From JACVRW01 sp034664105 (GTDB lineage: Bacteria; Actinomycetota; Thermoleophilia; Solirubrobacterales; Thermoleophilaceae), in assembly GCA_034664105.1 (NCBI GenBank), contig JAXDIH010000125.1, forward strand, positions 1-34,193: a stretch of DNA of 34,193 nt, written 5' to 3'. A program made the position numbers and the translations under genes. The notes under the pieces are model-generated. The model made no database searches. It saw only the letters and a list, made by a program, of their open reading frames with translations, and was not told the origin of the DNA. Below, one piece after another: positions 30,571 through 34,193 of this stretch (position 1 is its first letter; every line of letters starts with the position of its first letter).

Positions 30571-31461
30571 ATGTCGAGCCTACGGTCACCATGGCCCGCC
30601 GGCGCGCTCGCTCCCGCCGGCCTCGGCCTCGCCCTGTTCGTCTCACTTGTCCAGCTGCGCATGGACGACCCGTGGTCGGACGGCGTGCTGCTGGTCACGG
30701 CCGCCGTTCCGGCGGTGCTGCTGCTCCTCGCGGGGCTGACGGCCGCGGCTGACGATCCGCGAGAGCGTGCGGCGAAGACGATCCTGCTGGTGGCCGGGCT
30801 CGTGCTCGCCGGAGTGGCGATCGCCCGCGTCGGCCGGGTGCTGTCGGGTCAGGACTACTCGAGCAGCGGCGGGACGCTCACGTGGCTGCTCGCGGCATTC
30901 ACGGCACTGGCCGCCTACTGCTACCGGCGCTCGCGCTCCGTGGCGTGCCTGCTGATCGTGTCTCTGTCCTCGGTGGCGCTGCTGCTCGAGGCCGTCAACT
31001 GGATCTTCGGCACCGAGAACCTCGACACGTACCGCGCGCTGCTCGCGTTCTCGTTCGTCGTGCTGTTCGCGGCGGGCCTGGCGACGGGCGGTCGCCCGGG
31101 AACCGTCCTGGTGGGCGCGGCGGGCGTGACGGTCCTCGTCTCCGCCTACATCCTGGGCTTCGCGTTCGCCCTGTCCTCCGAAGGGTCGGACATCGGCTGG
31201 GGCTGGGAGCTGATCACGCTGCTCCAGGGCCTCGCGCTGCTCGGGTACGCGGCCGTCGAGCTGGAGCCCGGGCCCGGGTACCTGGCCTTCTTCGTGCTGG
31301 CGATCTTCGTGACGACCGCAGCCACGACTGGCGGCGGCGGCGTGGTGTTCGGCTCGGAGCCCGAGGAGCAATCGCACTCCCTGGTGGGCTGGCCGCTCGC
31401 CACGGGCATAGGCACGCTCCTGGCAGCCCTGTGGGGGCTGCGCCGGCCGTCGAGCGCCTAG
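30571..31461 (+). CDS. Polytopic membrane protein, unknown function
   Basis: The 296-residue protein is made almost entirely of hydrophobic helices (about eight), such as ALAPAGLGLALFVSLVQL, GVLLVTAAVPAVLLLLAGL and TILLVAGLVLAGVAIARVG, with short Arg/Asp loops. No catalytic motif or known transporter signature is visible. An ACCGCT...AGCGGT inverted repeat lies just upstream, in the gap after the LuxR-type gene. The TAG stop shares CTAG with the stop of the convergent asd gene. It may be cotranscribed with the LuxR-type regulator, but this is inference from spacing. Confidence 0.7.
   Translation: MSSLRSPWPAGALAPAGLGLALFVSLVQLRMDDPWSDGVLLVTAAVPAVLLLLAGLTAAADDPRERAAKTILLVAGLVLAGVAIARVGRVLSGQDYSSSGGTLTWLLAAFTALAAYCYRRSRSVACLLIVSLSSVALLLEAVNWIFGTENLDTYRALLAFSFVVLFAAGLATGGRPGTVLVGAAGVTVLVSAYILGFAFALSSEGSDIGWGWELITLLQGLALLGYAAVELEPGPGYLAFFVLAIFVTTAATTGGGGVVFGSEPEEQSHSLVGWPLATGIGTLLAALWGLRRPSSA
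31458..31461. other. Shared CTAG stop codons of convergent genes (second case)
   Basis: The membrane-protein TAG (31459-31461, plus) and the asd TAG (31460-31458, minus) occupy the same CTAG, as in the LCP/zinc-ribbon pair at 4110-4113. Confidence 0.95.
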
Positions 31462-32479
31462 GCGCGCGCCGCGCCCAGCAGGCCGCGCACGGTCAGCAGC
31501 TCGGCCAGCTGCACCGCGTTGGTTGCCGCTCCCTTGCGCAGGTTGTCGCCCACGATCCAGAGGTTGAGGCAGCGGTCGTGCGAGGGGTCGCGGCGGATGC
31601 GGCCGACCAGGACGTCGTCGCGACCGGCGGCGTCGATCGGCAGCGGGTAGAGGCCGTCGGCGGGGTCGTCCACCACGGTCACGCCGGGCGCGCCGCTCAG
31701 CACCTCGCGGCACTCCTCCGGCGACAGCGGCTCGCGCGTCTGCACGTTCGCCGACACCGAGTGCCCCGTGAACACGGGCACGCGCGCGCAGGTGGCCGAC
31801 ACGCCGATGTCGTCGCGCCCGAGGATCTTGCGCGTCTCGCGCATGCACTTGCGCTCCTCGGTCGTGTAGTCGTCGCCGTCCTTGAACGTCTCGACCTGGG
31901 GCACCACGTTGAACGCGATCTGGTGCGGGTACACCACGGGCCGCGGCAGCTCCTTCGCGTCGATCACGGCCTCGACCTGGCGGTGCAGCTCGTCGACAGC
32001 CTTCTGCCCCGTGCCCGACACCGCCTGGTAGGTCGACATGATCAGGCGCTCGATCCCGGCGGCATCCAGGATCGGCTTAAGCGCGACCACGGTCTGCATC
32101 GTCGTGCAGTTGGGGTTGGCCACGATGCCGCGATGCGAGTCGAGCGCCTCGGGGTTCACCTCCGACACGACCAGCGGCACGTCGTCGCTCATCCGCCATT
32201 GCGAGGAGTTGTCCACCACCACCGCGCCCGCCTCCGCGAAGCGCGGCGCCCAGTCGGAGCTGATCGTCGAGCCGGCTGAGAAGAGCGCGAGGTCGAAGCC
32301 CTGGATGGCGTCCTCCGACAGCGCGACGACGCTGAGCGTCTGGTCGCCGTAGTCGATGCTCCGGCCGGCCGAGCGCTCGGAGGCGAACGGCACGATCTCG
32401 TCGGCCGCGAACGAGCGCTCGCGCATGACCCCGAGGATCGTGGAGCCCACGGCCCCGGTGGCGCCCACGACCGCGACCC

Positions 32480-32483
<4 letters not shown>
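31458..32483 (-). CDS. asd: Aspartate-semialdehyde dehydrogenase
   Basis: This enzyme reduces aspartyl phosphate to aspartate semialdehyde, the branch point to lysine/diaminopimelate, methionine and threonine. The 341-residue protein starts VRVAVVGATGAVGSTIL (NADP fold), has FSAGSTIS, VVDNSSQWRM, the catalytic Cys126 in ANPNCTTMQ and the RVPVFTGHS motif with substrate-binding His. The GTG start at 32483 overlaps the lysC TGA (GTGA), and AAGGTGA serves as ribosome-binding site. The longer open frame to 32606 lies inside lysC and is rejected. lysC-asd order is the classical actinobacterial arrangement. Confidence 0.96.
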
Positions 32484-33760
<1,277 letters not shown>

Positions 33761-33768
33761 AGCGCCGA

Positions 33769-33793
33769 AAGATAGAGCGCCGCCGGGCGGCGC
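33769..33793 (-). promoter_or_regulatory. Terminator hairpin fused to the lysC -10
   Basis: GCGCCGC-CGG-GCGGCGC (33777-33793) is a 7-bp stem 13 bp after the molybdopterin gene stop. On the minus strand it is followed by TCTATCTTTC. TATCTT (33774-33769) in that tail is the lysC -10, 8 nt from its ATG. One short sequence appears to end the upstream gene and start the next. Confidence 0.5.
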
Positions 33794-33806
33794 CCGGCGC
33801 CCGTGC

Positions 33807-34193
33807 CTACAGCGGCTCGACCTCGACGCGGTTGTCGTTGAAGGTCGGCGCGTGCCCCAGCTCGGTCAGGGCCTGCGACGTGGTCGCCTGGCCGCTGCGC
33901 CCATCGGCGTAGTCCGCGTTCCACCAGCCCATCGGGGCCACCAGCACGCCCAGGCGGGCGTCGTCGGACACCCGCGCGGCGCACGAGAACGAGCCACGCT
34001 CGTTGAACACCCTGACCCGGCCGCCGTCGCTCACGCCGCGGCGATTCGCGTCCGCCGGGTGCAGCACCACCTCCGGCGCCGGCTGCGCCGAGTGCTGCCG
34101 CGACTGATTCGCGAACGTCGAGTTGAGGAACAGGTGCGTCTTGGGCGTGATCATCGCCAGCGGGAAGCGCTCCGCCAGTCGCGCGTCCGCCAC
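33807..34193 (-). CDS. Molybdopterin-dependent oxidoreductase, C-terminal fragment (runs off the window)
   Basis: The visible 128 residues are the C-terminal molybdopterin-dinucleotide-binding domain of the DMSO-reductase/formate-dehydrogenase superfamily. LAMITPKTHLFLNSTFANQSRQ is the characteristic first strand and loop. It is followed by VVLHPADANRRGVSDGGRVRVFNERGSF and LVAPMGWWN, the usual beta-barrel pattern. The start lies beyond 34193. Whether it is a formate dehydrogenase, nitrate reductase or another member cannot be decided from this domain. Confidence 0.82.
   Translation of the reverse strand: MADARLAERFPLAMITPKTHLFLNSTFANQSRQHSAQPAPEVVLHPADANRRGVSDGGRVRVFNERGSFSCAARVSDDARLGVLVAPMGWWNADYADGRSGQATTSQALTELGHAPTFNDNRVEVEPL

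Overview
The window is a GC-rich (roughly 70% or more), densely packed bacterial chromosome segment. Its gene content looks like housekeeping DNA from a deep-branching actinobacterium. The best guess is Thermoleophilia/Solirubrobacterales, inferred from codon bias, GTG/TTG starts, an AbiEi/DUF559 protein, an anchorless SdhA-SdhB-CCG complex II and a CIRCE-controlled FmdB/Ruc-type protein. No insertion sequence, prophage, CRISPR array, rRNA or tRNA was recognised.

Layout, left to right. 1-3025 (minus): secreted LytM/M23 peptidase with a Pro/Ala tail, rsmI, and a ROK sugar kinase. 3049-4439: an LCP cell-wall ligase converging on a CIRCE-controlled zinc-ribbon protein of the FmdB/Ruc type. 4685-6025: glycyl-tRNA synthetase. 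6066-7092 (minus): TetR regulator plus flavin split-barrel protein. 7279-10260 (minus): cstA-ybdD and a membrane-anchored protein of unknown role. 10331-13155 (minus): an hsp20-lon proteostasis operon. 13228-17779: a small secreted protein, then a translationally coupled operon of DUF559 nuclease-like protein, GMC oxidoreductase and phytoene-dehydrogenase-like protein. 17951-19006 (minus): metallo-beta-lactamase-fold hydrolase and a Cys-rich 64-residue protein. 19282-21021 (plus): SDR, SRPBCC and an AT-hook/winged-helix protein. 21084-24694 (minus): MFS exporter, isocitrate dehydrogenase, malate dehydrogenase. 24744-29666 (plus): site-2 protease and sdhA-sdhB-sdhE. 29881-31461 (plus): LuxR-type regulator with a degenerate receiver and a polytopic membrane protein. 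31458-33760 (minus): lysC-asd. 33807-34193: C-terminal fragment of a molybdopterin oxidoreductase.

The genes form functional groups: TCA-cycle enzymes (icd, mdh, sdhABE), proteostasis (ruc-like, hsp20, lon), cell-wall work (M23, LCP), pyruvate/peptide uptake (cstA-ybdD) and aspartate-family amino-acid synthesis (lysC-asd). Coupling is tight, with many ATGA/GTGA stop-start overlaps and two convergent pairs whose stop codons share one CTAG.

The strongest non-gene signal is regulatory. About a dozen genes have a TANNNT-like -10 hexamer only 6-9 nt before the start codon, which implies widespread leaderless transcription. Several of these promoters carry clear dyads: CIRCE before the Ruc-like gene, a 14-bp palindrome before tetR, AACAGTT-N9-AACTGTT before the AT-hook gene, and AGGGGTGA-N8-TCACCCCT before the LuxR gene. 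A 23-bp gap between the ROK and LCP genes appears to be a shared bidirectional promoter. I see no clearly new multi-gene system. The best candidates for something undescribed are the AT-hook/winged-helix regulator with its operator inside the upstream gene, and the nuclease-GMC-phytoene-dehydrogenase operon.
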